Position numbers and translations under genes: made by a program
Notes under the pieces: generated by a model
Seen by the model: the letters and a program-made list of their open reading frames with translations, nothing else
Databases searched by the model: none
Told to the model about the DNA's origin: nothing
In this document: positions 24,001 through 39,000 of the stretch, one piece after another
Numbering within the stretch: position 1 is the stretch's first letter
Layout: every line of letters starts with the position of its first letter
NCBI RefSeq assembly: GCF_003286085.1
Contig: NW_020825289.1
Location: 5,208,001-5,272,000 of the forward strand
Source: Drosophila persimilis
Taxonomy: Eukaryota > Arthropoda > Insecta > Diptera > Drosophilidae
Length of the DNA stretch: 64,000 bases
Direction: 5' to 3'

Positions 24001-27000
24001 CCTTAACCTCTCTTTCTCTATCTCTCTCCCGTTTTCTATATTGCTGTATATATTTTGTGCACTGAATTATCGGACTTTATTTTGATATGCATGAATTTCG
24101 GTTCGTAAAATTCCGATATTGCTCACAGTTCGATGGCTGCTGTTCATCCTCCTGATATGCGGCACACATTTTGAATGTGGTTGTGGCTTTCGGTTGCTTC
24201 GGTCTCTCACATTTTATGGATACTTTTTACGCTTTATCATTTTTAATAACTGCATATGGAAACGAAAACGATTTATGTTTTCCACGATTTTAATTGACAA
24301 AATTGAGGTTTCACCTTCGTGATTTTCCGCACAAAATCAACTTCATGCAATCCATTTGTTTTTGATTCGTTTAAATATTTCAATCGGAATTAAAGCGTTT
24401 TTTTTGTAAAGCGCTTTATATTCATTTGTGCTCTCACTATTTCTCATATTTATTCATTAATAAATACGTGTACATTTATTACTAATGTTAGTTTTACACA
24501 TTTTCTGGCTTTGTTTAATGTCACAGCAAATAATTCCAAGTCATGCATAATTTGACCATTTTCCAGTTAGGTTTTCATTAAAATTTTACAAAAATTGTTT
24601 CGTAATCAGACCAAAATTTTAATGCCAGAAAAAATATAAAGCCTCCAAAGGGTCCATGGGCTTAAAACTGTCAAGCTACACCCCCACCGCTCCCGATTTA
24701 GGGTAGCAGTGGGCGTGGCCCTTGGGCATTTGCCCATAAAAATGATTGCCCTGAGGTAAATTAAATTTGCATAAAATTTTGTATGCCACCGCCGCAAAGA
24801 GTCGGCGCGCCGGCGGCTGAAAGGAAAAAGAACTGCAAGAAATCCTTTGCTTTGGAGGGGGAACGGGCGGCAAAATGAAGGGAAAACGCAAAGTAACGTA
24901 AAATGGGAACCCTGCAAAACCGTAATTAATCAAATTGTTGGCGCCGTAATGAGCTTGTCGGCCTGTCCCCCCCATCCCCAGCGGCTGCTTTGTATCCCTG
25001 TCATAGCCCCCCCTGAACCACTCTACCCAGTACCCTCAGAGGCACCGCGAACTAATCAACAAACGCGTTAACGCCACTTTAGACATGGCCTGCAGTTCGA
25101 GTTTGCGGAATTACTTATCATCAGCGTAATCAGCGGCATTATCCGCCACCAGCAGCAGCAACAGCAGCAGCGACGAGGCCAAAAGGTAACACGAGGGGGT
25201 CCGTCACATTCAGGGCTTGCAGCAGCATTGGGGCCAGAGGCTGCGGGCCTCTGGGTGGTGTGGGCAGGGACACCTCTAATAATGAGATTGCCTTAAACAA
25301 ATGGTGTTCTCCCTTTTTATTGCGCTTAATAGACACCGGAGGCTGCTTACACGCTCGTAATTTATTTTGATTACATTTCTCGTCAGGCTCTGTCAGTGAT
25401 TGTCTCGCTCTGACTCTCTGTTTCTCAGTTGTGTGCTGTCTGTCTCTCTCCCCGGGCTCGTCCTGGTTTGGGTATTACAATAAAGTCAAGCTGTTGGTTG
25501 TTTCGTTTACTACAAAAGTAGATCAGACACTTTTGAGAGCTAAGCTCTAAATAGAGCATGGAAAACCTTTGATATTCCTGGGGAATCATCAAAGAAAAGC
25601 GATGGCCTGATAGTGAGTAGATACATCTATCGATTGTTTAGCCTACTAATTATCATGGCAATATCTAATGTTACGCCTCACGTATTTGGGTCTTAAGAGC
25701 CACTCTCCACTCTCCTTACTTTAGTCAAGACCCTCCTGATGTATTTTTGTACATCTTTTGCATAACAAAGTCTGTCACTGACACTCGCCTCAATGTGTTT
25801 TTATTGGACTCCACTGTTGTGTACACGCCATGTTACGGAATATTCCCATCCATTGGATCCCATCCACGACATCCACCCATCTCATCCCATTTGATTCCGC
25901 TTTGTCATTGTCTTATTTTGCATTTTCTGTGGGGGGGGAGAGGAGACTTTGATTTGATTGAGCATTTTGTTCGTTTTCCCTGTCCTTTTTTCGCTGATTT
26001 GAATTTTCTACTGTTCCATGTTTTCCTTTTTTTTTTTGGTTTGTTTGGGCCCAGACGTTGAAATATTGTCCTGCTGAAATGCTGTGTATTGCTGGCTGAA
26101 ATGGCTTTAAAAGCGGCAGAATTTCCGACTACAGAAGATATCAATTTGTTTGCTTCTTTTTCTCCTCTTTCCAGCTTCCGCTGCAATGTTGCGCAAATTG
26201 ATTTCCATCGATAAGATTTACACTCGCATAAAATTGACAATTTCAGAGAATGTCGACTGGATACGGGCCATGGGCCACGGGGCACGGGATACGGGACACG
26301 GTACACGGGAGTATACGCAGAAGGACAGTTGCTAGCAATTCCCGCATTGCGTACTCATAAAGTACGGTATGGACTATGAGTATATTAAAATACTCAACTG
26401 TGTGAAAACAAAATAAACAGAGCCGCCATCCTGATGCATTCACTTCTCGATGGCCATTCAGAGGAAATCAACGACTGGGCCATTAACGTGCAGGATGCAC
26501 ACGACCGAGCCTGTGCAGGGAATTCTTTTTACCATTTTCAACAGCATTCACGAATTGAGTTTCCTTGTAATTCCTCAAAAGGAAATGCTACTTGCAAACA
26601 GCAAATATGTTGAGTGGTTTGTTTCAGATGCATACAATATATCCACTTTTAATTATCATTCAGCTCACAAACGGAGAATACAATATAATGATTGGGAAGT
26701 GTGTCCTCGATAGCGGCCAAACTGGGACTGTGGGACCTTTTCAGACTGTAAATTTCTGGAGCTTTTCTTCCGCATGGTTCTGGTTCTCGCATTTCTCGCA
26801 TTTCACATTCCATTTACAGAGATTTTTCCTGACATCTGGAAAGTATGTGGCGACACCCAAATGTGACATTTACATGTGTGCCAGCCACAAACAATAAAGC
26901 AAATTTGAAAAATTCACATCAAATAAGATTCAATCAACTGCCTGCCCCTGTATGTGGCATGTAGCCCGCATTCAGAGGGCTTCAGCCTGAGCGCTTGGGC

Positions 27001-30000
27001 TGCAGCTAATGTCCTGGCCCCCGCTCCCGACTCTCCTAGATTACGCGTCGCCTTCAATTTGCTGGCGCAAAAAATCAGAATTAATAGCAGGGCCTTCTGC
27101 TCATGGAGCAGGGGAGCCCTAAAAATGCTACACAAAAAAATGAATAAATCGGAAGAGTAGAAAAACTGCGCGACATCCATACACACATACATATATGCAA
27201 ATGGGTTCACCAACAGATGTGTGTGGGTGGGTGGGTGTGTGATAAATTTCGTTGACATGACAGAAACACAGGGAGGTGACAGCCGCCGCGCAGGTAATCT
27301 GTAGCTTTCAGATTTCACGTGCACTTGAGAGGCACCTGCTCCTTTGAGTTTTTGACAGTTGTGCGAGAATATATTTTTAATTTGATTATCGTACAAACGG
27401 GCAATAAGATCCAGACACGCGTGGAGGAACTCAGATTTATGACGAACCGAAGGCTAAGTCAACAATAACTTCGAGCATAGAAGCAGAGCGACGAAACTTA
27501 GTCACATTTTGGTATTCGCCTCACAAAGCAATCAGCTCGAGCAATTTGAATGGGTTTTTCTCGGCTTCGGTATGCTCTGATGTGTCTGCTCTCCTGCCTC
27601 CTGCCTCGTGCCTCCTGCCACCGGCCTCCTGTATCGGGGGGCTTGTTTGTCTGCGTGCCTTAGATAGGATTATTAGGCAGACCTTCTGCACGGGGCCCCC
27701 AGGGGCTGAGCGCGTCAAACACATGAAATCAATTACATTTCTCCATTGTAGGCGGCTCGGCAGGCAGGCAGGACCCTACTCACAGGCCAAAGAATGCCCT
27801 TTGTTTAATGGTTCGTCGGGCGTAAGACTCGGAGGCTTTTTGCTTACTTTTGTACCGGGGCGAAATCTCAGGTATTTGGTGGCTAATAAAGTTTGCCTTA
27901 AAGTATTTCGAGATGGAAGTTTCTGCGGCAAAGTTTGGGCATATTTGTTTTTTGAATATTAGTTTGCCCGAAGCGTGCAGGGCAGGCCCATTCATATTTG
28001 CTTAGTTCAGCTCTCTGGCGGATCAGAGTCAAGGGTCTACAGACACGTGAAGCTGCCTGCCACTGCCACTGCCACTGCCACAGGCAATGCCACTCTATCG
28101 CAAGGCAATTTCTATGCCCTATGCTCGTATCAATAATTTTGTGGGTTTTATTGTTATTTGCGGATGCTTTTTATGTATTTACGGACCCTAATGGAAATGA
28201 GTGTGGCAGAAGGAAGAGGAGAAAGAGGACGTTGCCTGGGTTGCAAATTAAAGGTACGGTTACTGCAGCGTAATATTGTAAATACATCAATTAATGTCCA
28301 CCGGATTAAGGCAACATTTCAATTGAAGCGAATCAAGTGAAGTGTGAATGTCCATTCATTCAATCCACACACACAGAAGCCGCCGGTTAATGAATAAAAC
28401 GCAGAACAAACGCAGTCGAAAATAATGTTATTTTAAAGCGAATTTAATTAACCGTCGATTGAAAAGTGCAATTAAATTATAATAAAAGGCAATCAAATGG
28501 CAATAAAGGTATCAGAGCAGCGGCAGTGTCAATCAAATATACAATTATCATGCCACGCCACACACTCACTAGCGAGCGGATAGCAGAATAGTGGCAGGTG
28601 TGAGAGGAGGGGAAACGGCAGGAATTAAAAGCAGGAAGAGAAAGGGCGGAAGGTTAAAGCAAAACCGATGACAGGAAATCGACAGGCGACGCCATGTAGC
28701 AATTTAGCAGCAAATTGTTTCCTTTCACATGGCAGCTGCAGGCGATCCTCAAGCTCAATCAAGTGCCGTGCAGTCCAGTGTTCTAGCATGGGGCCTGTTC
28801 AATGGAAGCGGGGAATCGAGCGGGAAAAACGCCACAAGAATGAGATGCTTCCACTGAGTGCCGCCTGGCCATCCGGCCACGGAATTGACCGACAGAATGT
28901 TAATTTAATGTCCTCCGCGGAAGATACAATATCTTCCTGCTTTCAGGTGTAATTAAGTTTTGCATGCCACATAAACGAATTAGCCAGACTTTGTTTTCAC
29001 TGGGCACTAAAATGTTTCATAATTAACTTTTGTGTGCCGCCCTCGCCACGGGTCACCTCCGACCGGCTGGCATGTCGCGGCACCATTTATCCGGGAAAAG
29101 TTCAAGCTACGCACACAATAATCCCCATACCTAAGGGGGCACTGTGTTCTAGTCAGACGGGGACTCCAAGGGTCTATCTGTGGCGTTGACCGCACCCTTG
29201 GCCCAGGTCGAGAGCCGAAGGCTGCATATGAGAGCTGAATTATTGATGCCGTGGCCGAGCAATGGGCCACGAGTATCCCCTATTTAGCATGGAGCACTCT
29301 TTTGTGTTTCACTATAAAATCCGATGTGTACGCTGCCATTTGGTTATTTGGCTAATTGAATTCCGTTCGGCCCTCCGTTTGGCCCTAATGGAATATTGCC
29401 CCAAAAGTATTTGTGGCATTTTATTGGTTTGTTTCGTTTGTGAGCCGAGTAAACAGAGTATGAAAAGTATTACCATGAATATTTCAATGACGAAGGGGAA
29501 TGGAATTCGTAGGAATCCCATATCCCATATCCCATATTCCACTCTCCTCCCCTCCCTCTCACTCTCCTCTTTGACTAACTGCATGAATCTGGGCCAAGAT
29601 GCACAGCACTTTTTTTTAGCAGGGCACCTGTAAGTCATAATCCTGGCTACTGACATTCGCAAGTCTGTGCCCCACGAGCACCAGGAGCTCAGACCCCTAG
29701 CTGCCAATTTCTCCATCTGTGCTTATCAGAGGGCTTCAGACTGCTCTTTTCTGCTGTGTTTGCTGTAAGTAATCCACATATTTCATATTTACTTGCCACT
29801 TGCCAGCGAGCACAGGTGGAGGGCTGAGTGGTTGGGTGCCCCAATATCGGTAAACACCCAGAAATACCAGCAGGGGCGGCTATCCCCAGAAACTACATAT
29901 TGGTTGACGGGTCACGATGAAATCTTATGAAACCGACGAGGACGGGGCATCGAGTGCCTGGCTATGCACTCATTCGAATTGACATTCATTCGCTAAATAT

Positions 30001-33000
30001 TTCTATGCAAATATTCAACAAAGCACGAGTATTCCAGGTATTTGAGAATACTTCAGCTCTTATTGTCCTGTTGAAAAATGTTGCATGCATATATCGTGAG
30101 CGACAATCAGACAGAAGATGACTACGACTCTCTGCACACGTTAAAGCTATAAAAACATAAAATAGAAATATAAATATAAATAGAAATGCTGACAAAGAAT
30201 CAAAACACAATTGCTTGATGCTTGTTACGCTCTCTGAATGCCGCCGGCATTCTATGACATTTTTATGAACTTGGCCAAACGAAATGGACAGCATGCAAAG
30301 TAGCAGCGCAGGACAGCACGACAGACACCCAGCAAGGATACTCTACTCGACGAGTGTGCGGGAACCCTCGCAACTAAAAGCTTAAAACTAGTATATTTCC
30401 ATGGCGGGGTGGCGCCTCGCTGCTCTCGGTGCTCAGTTTCCAGAGTCCATTTGCCGGAAATTACAACATTGCAAACTGACGGCAGTGTGCAGTGTTAATT
30501 AAACCACACATGCACTCCGATCTCCCATCTCGCATGTCCACACATAAATCACACACCAAATTTGAAATTTAACGGCCCGGGGCATGCAGAAGCACCCCCA
30601 GATGGAGGAGAATGGTTTGGCGGTATCGGTGAAAAGTTGCACGGAATGCAAATTGAAAACTGCAGCAAAATGGTGCTAACAATGGCTCATACTCGAGCAG
30701 AGTCAAGTGTGCCGACCACAAAGTGAAAGCGAAAGCGAAAGCCAAAGCCAAAGCCTTTAGTGGACTTCTTCAAGGGCTTTAAGGTAACGAGGGAGTCAGT
30801 GGAGAATCTGGGGCTCATTTAGGCCAAGTAATTGGTGTGTGTGTGGACAAATAATCGCTGATGTACTAAATCGCACACATGGAGCACGAGTCCGCCCAAG
30901 TGCCGCTGGGAAAATGATACCTCGAGAGTACCACCAAATGTATCATGCTTTCCGATTAAGTGCTGAGAGCAAACCACACCGTTCGGCCCTTCTTTCCCTC
31001 TGATACTGTGTATACTTGGCGTAATGCAACGCCTCGGAATGTGCAGCAAACAGCAAATGGGCTTTCCCAGAGCCGATGCTAACCGCTTGGGTGCATCATG
31101 CGATGTCCGTCCGTACATGTCCACCGACTGGCATGAATATTTGAAGGGCTCTTTCCACCTGGGGAGCCACCAGCACGGGGTGTGAATGGCAACACGTGGC
31201 CATTCAGGGGCGCCTACAGACTCGAAAGGCCGACAGCAAGCCCCTACGGAATTAGGTGCAAACTGTTGGCGCCTGAGAATGTCGGAACACGCCGTAGAAC
31301 ATCCTGCAAAAGTTATGTTCTGACTGCATATTAAATTCACACACGTAAATGTTGTATTTATTTTTTATGATACGTACATATTACGTATAATTTAACTTTT
31401 TACCGCCCTCGTGTCGACTCGTAAATAATTACAGCTCTGGCCGCAGCGGTTCCGCGACTTCGGACCCCGGATTCGAAGACGGTTACAAGAGAAGGGACAA
31501 GACCAAGACACTTGAGCAAGCAGTCGATGCATTTTTATTATTTTTTGTGTAAAAATAAAATTTAACTTGACTGCTGGCTCAAGAGACGTATGTAAGTGTA
31601 ACTTTTTGATGCCACGGCTGTAAAATCTCAGGCCAAATGCTTGAATATTTGTTCAAACATGCGCGCTTTGTCCGTTCCGTTCTCGCGCTTCTTTCGCCCC
31701 TCCCTCCCCTTAAAATCCCATTTAACTTCCGACAATTGAGCTGCTGCCAAATGGCCAAAAGTCTGGTTGTGCTCGGAAAAACAATTTCCCAACGCAAAAA
31801 CTTCCGCATTTAAAGTTTATTTCACTAATTTTTGATGCGTGCCGTTCCAACTTTCGCTAAACCTCATCATTATGGGGTCTTTGCCGAAATTAGTTTCCAT
31901 CGCAATGGAAGCCGCAAAGTGAATTTAAAGATTCCGCTTAAGGATTGCCATTCCCAAGCAGCTCAGCATCCATTAAGCGAATAAGTTTAATTTTTGGCAA
32001 GCCAAGAGAATAAAAAACTTTACAAGATCAAGCCCAAAGTCTGCCCCAAAGGCACCACATCTCTGTTGGCCATTTACCGAACAAAACCTGCCAGAGGAAA
32101 GCTAATAGAGCGTGCCAAAAGCAAAAGGAAATTGAAATTGAATCGAAAATGTAGCAATCGTTGGCCTCTAGCAAGTGCTGCAAAAAGTATTGACGACAGC
32201 TGCTTCCAGGTAAAAAAGTAACCAGCGCAAAGGGATATTACTTTTCTCTCCCTTTTCGAGGTAATTAATTAATAGGTATATTAAAAAACAGATCAAGTGA
32301 AACCTTCGAGAGTCTGCGTTGGAAAAGTACTGTTCAAGGGTAGGCTCGATTTTGGTTTCTGGTTGAAGAGTGGCAGCTGCCGGGCCGGGCGTGAACAGCC
32401 CTGATTGAACCAGGCAATAAGCGTTGTATCTGCGGCTTTGCATGAATGATTTAAATACTGTGATCCAATAGGGTTTCGATTAATTTCCATTGCCTGCTGT
32501 TAAATGAAATATTCTTGTGCCGAAAGGATCTCGAGCATCCATTTAACTTAAGCTGCTTTAAATGTAAAAGTGCCCGGGTTTGTCGTGGAAACATTTAATA
32601 TGCATATGGAGGCGGCAAGAGTGCAACAAAATTGCTGTTTTCCTTTTTTTACTCATTTATATTTTCTGCTTTTTAATTAAAACTCATTTGTGCATTTGTG
32701 GGCTGTCATTAAAAGTTATGTGTATGTAGGGGTAGAGGTAGGTGTGGGGAGGGGAGGTTCATATGTGCACACGAGTATTTGTGGTACGTGCCACTCGGCA
32801 TTTCTGTGTCCCGCTTACTCAAAATAAAAACTAAATGCCGTCATAAATGGGGAAATCATTCAGATAACAACCAGTAAGAATGTGAAAAGCAACCTTCTGC
32901 GAGGTCCCAGCCGGTATCCGGACTTTGGCAAATCATGCAAACTCATGCTGGTGAAAGTCTTCGAAAGAATATTTAAAGCAGGGCCCGTGTGGTTACTGTG

Positions 33001-36000
33001 AAACTTTCCGTTCAATACAGTCTCCATCTCTGCTTTGGTTTTTCTCTCTCTCTCTCAAGCTGTCCATGGTCTGGCCAATGGAGATACATTTTGCCAGAAT
33101 ATTTACACAGAGCTGGAGCAGGAGATGGGGAATAAAATCAAAAAGGCAGACGCATAAATATCAATCTATCAAACTGAAGGAAATGTGTTGATGGTCAAGA
33201 AAACTCACTCTTTATGCAGGTTTCGGATAGAATTTCATTGACAGACAGAAAGAGGGGGCAGATAAAGGATATACGAAGCAAGGGAGAGATAGGGAGCTAG
33301 AAAATGGAATAACTGGTTGCATGTGGGGCGTATGAGTGATTTTTAAAGCAAACACAAAGGGGACAAAAAGTGACAAGCACACGAGAGAACATCAGAGCTA
33401 GAAACATCGAATATCTTTAAGATTAAATTCACATTTTGTGGGTATATTGGTGCAATGAAAGCAGAAGTACATTATAGATGTATGGGAGGAGGAGGTTTAC
33501 CCTACTCGTAATTAAAGTCGGAGATATAAGACAGCAGCTTCTGATGATCCAATCGGATGGGTATATCGATGAAAGATAAACTTTTATTTGCCAAATTTTA
33601 GCCACTGAAGCAGCCATTAAGCGCCAGCGTCAGGCAGGAGCCAGCACTGGAACGTGCAACCTGAAGCCTGAAACCTGACAGCCGCTATCAACAGCCAATA
33701 AATGAAATCTCATTAAGCTGAAGGCGCCGCAGGAGAGCGCCCGCCAAGTGGTTCGGGAATGGAAATTCTCTGCCACTCTGCCACTGGCACTACGAGCGAA
33801 GTAAAATTATAAAATTTCCATTTTATTGACATTCAAAATTGACTGATATGCTGAAGGACGAAGTGGTGGGGTCTGCGGCTGAGTTTAAGTGTCTAAAGCC
33901 AACACTAAAGCAAATTTTGTGGCAAGCGAACGTGCGGCAGGAAGCAGAAGCAGCAGAAGTAGCAGCAGCAGAAGCGGGAGAAACAACAGGCAACGAGTCA
34001 ATCAAGTTCGGAATGAAACAAAAAAAAAATGGTTCAATAAAGTCAACACCCCTGGGAAGTGGAGGCGTGGCATGCCCCACAGGCAACCATGGGACAAGCA
34101 GGAGTTGAAGTTCAAACAGAAAAGCGTTGAAAATATTCCCCGGCATCCAAATTACATTATCGGCGCACCCATGGAGCAGAGCAGGAGACAACCAACAACC
34201 AACATCAGACAACGTGCCCCAAATGAGTGTGTCCCGAGTGTCGATGGCTGATAACAGCCGGAAGCCAAATACAACAACAGCCACAGTAAAGACAGCGGCA
34301 ACGGCCACGGCAGCAGCAACAGAAGCGGCTCAAAAGACAAAGGCTTTCGGGGAAAACAATATTTGGCGAAAATTTCCAACACAAAAAATAAACGCAGAAT
34401 AACCAAATTGCCTGCAAAGCCAATTTTTTCTGTAGAGCATACATTAAGTGTAGGTGCGGGTCGGAGGTGCCTCGGAGGTAGGCGTGGCCCGGCCTGATGG
34501 GTGACACATAAATTTAGACATTTTCCAGCGTTAGACGTGGGCGGCAGAGGCAGGGGACGGGGCAGTAGCAGACGGAGGGCAACGCTCACCAATCAATAAT
34601 TCAAATTGGGTGCCGGGCAAAACAAAAAAAAAAAAAAAACAAAGAGATTGACAAAGCAACAAAGAACCAAACAGAAAAGCCCAAAATAATAAAGGAAAAG
34701 CGTCAATTTATGTACATTGTCCACAAAAACTTTGATGCTTGTCAAATATTTACGATTTTTACAACTTTTCGTTTTTTAAATATGCAAAATCAAAGTTAAA
34801 TTAAAACTAACAAACAAATAAAAAAAAAAAAGATATACATTATGCACCATTTCTGCCGATGCCACAGGATGAAAAGTCCATTTGAGTTTTTCCACTGGAA
34901 AAAGATTTACAATTTCCTGAGATTCAACCTTGCTCGATTCGTGTGAAATTAATGAGAAACAAGTCCAAAAGAAACCCATTTGAAACACATTTCTGGTAAC
35001 AGCAAACAGAAAAAATTTAGATTCGCTACATGGAAGTTCGACTGTATTTAGGTCACAGGTAAGGCGATTTTTCCGAGTTTTTTTACCATAAAAACGTGTC
35101 CATAATTTAAAGAACACTGAAACTTAAATAAAATCTTTCAACATTTTTGAACATGGAGCCATAAATCAAGGCGAGAGGCAACACATGTATGTATTTGTGG
35201 TCTGTGGTTTTAGACTCGATGGCTTGGCAAATTTTGATTTATGGCCTGAGAGTGGGGCTCCCACAGAGTGTCATATGGCCCAGTGCTGCTCTTCTGTCCA
35301 GCTGCCTGATGGACGGATTCAATTCAGATTTTTTTCGGAATTGGTTCAGGTACCCGTTCACATGACCCCATCAGACTGCCTGCTTGGAAATGTATTGAAT
35401 TTAAATATTTAGAAAACTTAGTTTCGAACTTTAAGAGGTCCGATGTAGTGGATGCTTGTACTTTACTTTGACTTTAAATAATTGAAGCAGCTGTGAAAAT
35501 CGATCCACGGAAGGCAACCAATTGACCGCCCGAGGGGTGCAGGCGAAGCAGCGGCACGTGTCCCCTTTTCTGTGCAAAGGAGGAAAGCGACGGGCTAAGG
35601 ACGCTCTTTGGGGCAGCAACATCGTAATATAACAAAAATCAACATCAAAGTCATCGCAGGGAAGGGAAAGCCGGGGAAAGGGGAGAACGAGGGCTTAAGT
35701 TGTCGCCCATAAAACAAATTGGCATTTTTATTATTATGACAAACAGTCGGGATGTCACCGAGTCGCCGTTCCCCAGTTACCTAACAACACAAGAGTCCTA
35801 CATATGTGCGAGCATGTGGGTGGGACTTGGGGCTATGCTTATCTTCAGAAGGCAGCTAAAACGCTTTTGATTAGACATCACGAACGAGGCTGACAGCTTC
35901 AAGCATCTGCAATAAAAGCGGCAACAATGTTACGCATACGCAACACTCTTCTGTCCCCGTCTCCCCGCCAGCTGCCAGTTGCCACTCCACATCTCTTCTT

Positions 36001-39000
36001 TTTGGCAGTTTTTAATGAGTTAACAGCAGACACACACTCCAGGCCCCATGGGGACGGGCATGCTCACGCTCAGGCTCGTGCTCATGTTCACGCATTTTGC
36101 GGTTGTTCCGGCGAAGAGTGCTGCCAGCATGTTGCAGCGGCGAGTGATGTGAAATGCCATTTTGATGGTGTCGGGGAAATGCCATTTTGATTTTTCAACT
36201 TTTATGACAAGCTCGCTCATTGTTCTCGAACAGAACTTGGCGAGTGTTTGGATTTAGTGCATCGTAAAAGGGTTTTCTTCTTTCTTTTTGGTGGCATCCA
36301 GAGGCTGCGCAGAAAGTTTTTTGTGGGAAAATTACCCATTAAAGTTTTTCATGCGAAAATAGTCGGCAGCTGGTGAGTGTCAAAATGATTTGGGCTGTGG
36401 TCTAGAAATTCTTTTAAATTTTCCATAAAATTAAAGAAAATGTTTGCCATCAGAAAAACATCAGAAAATAATTCTGTGTCCTTTTTAAAGGTGACTCTTG
36501 CCCAAGAAATTCTTCTTCCTTCAGAAATTCCACAATGCCATGGCCATGGACGCTGTAAAAACTATGTTAAGTAATTTGTTAAGCCCGAGCTGACGGGGAA
36601 TTCAGGATGTCCTTTGCTGAAGCATAGAGGGGATGAGCAGGGGGGCCCCGACCCCGAGCCCGACACAGCAATTGAGCTTCTAATTGTCCTTGCTTTCGCG
36701 TTGTCGCGTTGATGGCGCATAATTTGCCAGCTCATAAATAAAAATGTCGACGGCTAGGAGCAGAGCGGCATCTTGTCCCACGGCATCTGGAGCATTCGGC
36801 ATTTCCGCTCCCGTTATCCCGCACCAGCAGCCGGCGTTAAATGTAATATTTATTAGCCATCCCGCTGGCCAACTTTGTAAGCCTTTTAAAGGCTTTAAGG
36901 TTTACTCACAGCCCAGCCTTACGGCCTAATCGGCTTTCCATGCTAAAGAACGCTCTTTGTCTATGGAGAGGCGGATTCAATGTATTGGAATTAATAAAAA
37001 AGGTCCCTGTCCCGGTCCCGGTCCCGGTCCCGGGTCCAAATCTATGCTCGACCTTGAGCCTGCTTACTCCTTACGCTCGGTGGCCAATTTCCGAAATATG
37101 GTTCCCTCTTTTTTGTTTGCTTTTAATAGCTCGCAGCGCGGGCTCATAAAAAAATCTCCCGAAACGTAGCCGAAGAGAGCGAGCTGCATAAATATTTTTA
37201 TTTCTATTTTTACGATACGCCAGATAGCAGGGAAAAGCGACAGCGAAAGTGAAAACGCTGGGAAAACCAACCGAAAACAGACAAAATAGCCAGTCCTGGG
37301 TTCGTTCCCCGATGTTTGGCGCGTTTTATGCATACAGCAGCTGCAAATAGTTGCTCTTCTGAAGGCGTTAATGGCCCCGCCCCCAAAACACCGGAGCATT
37401 AAAACTCGTTAGACAAAAGCTCTGTGAGGGGCAATAATAAGCACAGTTTATGCCCGGAAAATGTATAATTGGCAGGCAGGGGGGGGGGGCGAAGATCAGG
37501 ACAGAACCCTTTCACCTCGCCAACTGCTGATTCGGGAACTTGTGATTCCGTGCTGGGTTCAAAGGATAGCCCGAGCGAAAAAGGGTCGCCATTTCCGATA
37601 TCATTGTCAAAATTGTGTCAAAATTCTTTAAGCACATTAAATTGTTACCGAAAAAGCGACCAAACAAACAAAGAGAGGGATTGTTCAGGCAAACATTCCA
37701 AAGAAGGCTTTCGCTCTAAAATAACTGGCATGTTTCGCAGGATTTCACCAATGAAAACATACAGGTCTGGAAGCAGTAAGGAAGTCATACAGAACACATT
37801 ATAGGAATAGATTATATATGTAGATCACTACCTAGTTATTAAGGTTTATGCAGCAAAATTTTAAAGGGGAATTTTCACTTGGAAGCACTGTCTCCAACAT
37901 TGTGAAACGCACTGTACCGACACTGTAGATATAACTTTGAAAACGATTTCCGGAATGGGAGACAACAAACAAAAACACAAAAAAGCACAAATGCAAAACG
38001 GCAGCAGTTTTCAAGCCATTTGACAGGCCATTTTAATATGGAACCAATTGTTCAGGCCAGCAATGGACAGTTTCCGGGCACTGTGCCGGCTCCGCGCGCC
38101 TCGGTCCCGGCTCGCGCTCGCGCGCTCGGAGGGGCGCTCGGATCCACAATCCACGATCCACACGGCGCTCACGGCAGCACAAAGGCAGCATAAAACATAG
38201 AGCATAAGGCATAGAGAGTTAGTGACGTTTTCACCCCCGCTTCAACCTGTCGACATACCGCGCGAATACCGAATCAATACCTGAACAATATATATATACA
38301 TATACACACAACGAAACCCATCGGCCTTTCCTTTCTGTGGCGACTGCTAGGAGGGTTACTGGAACATACACCTCGCCGTTGGATAATCGATCCTCGATCC
38401 GCCCCACTACAAACATTGGTCCTTCGAGCCGGATCTTCGCCTTCCCCATAAGGAGAAGCTCACCCCAGCCAGCATCGGCGGATCGCTCCAAGTGTAAGAT
38501 AAGTACAACCCTTCGATTGTGCCCAACACCAGTGCAGTGATTTTGTGCGAGTTTCCCATCCCAGTCCGAGTGCCCGCGGCATACATATGTACATATGTAT
38601 ATGCCTTTCTCGCTCTAGCTCCAAATTAAACCATACTTCGTTCTGCCAACGGTTGTGGCCTCCTATTTCTCCAAAGGTTTAATTTGATCCGAGCTAGCTC
38701 CTGCGTTCCTCCTCCGATCCAGTGCCCACATTAATATATACATAGCTGTCTGTAAATCATATTCCTACCGCTCCCAGCTACCAGCTGAGCTTTCGCTGCT
38801 GACAACTGCACATGCACACCAACATACATACATATGTACATATGTATGTGTAAGCAACGCAATCCAAGCGGCTGGCAACAAACAAAAAGACATATTCTTG
38901 CAATTAATTTGGTGTTCATTCCGTGCATGCTCAACGGGTTACAGTTCTTTCGTTTGGTTTAAAGAATATAGAATCACAAATCACAACCAATCTTTATTTA

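Larger units (their letters stand above)
23983..38048 (-). other. mtt: Large mtt intron, part between exon 1a and the BEL element
   Basis: About 14 kb upstream of exon 1a. It should include the 1a promoter and leader within the first few hundred bases. Otherwise it is AT-rich intronic sequence with short simple repeats (CACTGC near 28054-28081, GAAAGC/CAAAGC near 30724-30756, GGTCCC near 37005-37037). ORFs such as 30819-31340 and 33823-34308 show no conserved motif. I see no nested gene or RNA gene. Confidence 0.55.

Noticed and set aside
30819-31340. 173-codon minus ORF in the large intron
   Set aside because: No family motif, no splice or promoter support; ends in simple repeat.
33823-34308. 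161-codon minus ORF and overlapping plus ORFs
   Set aside because: Driven by AGC/GCA-rich low complexity; no conserved features.
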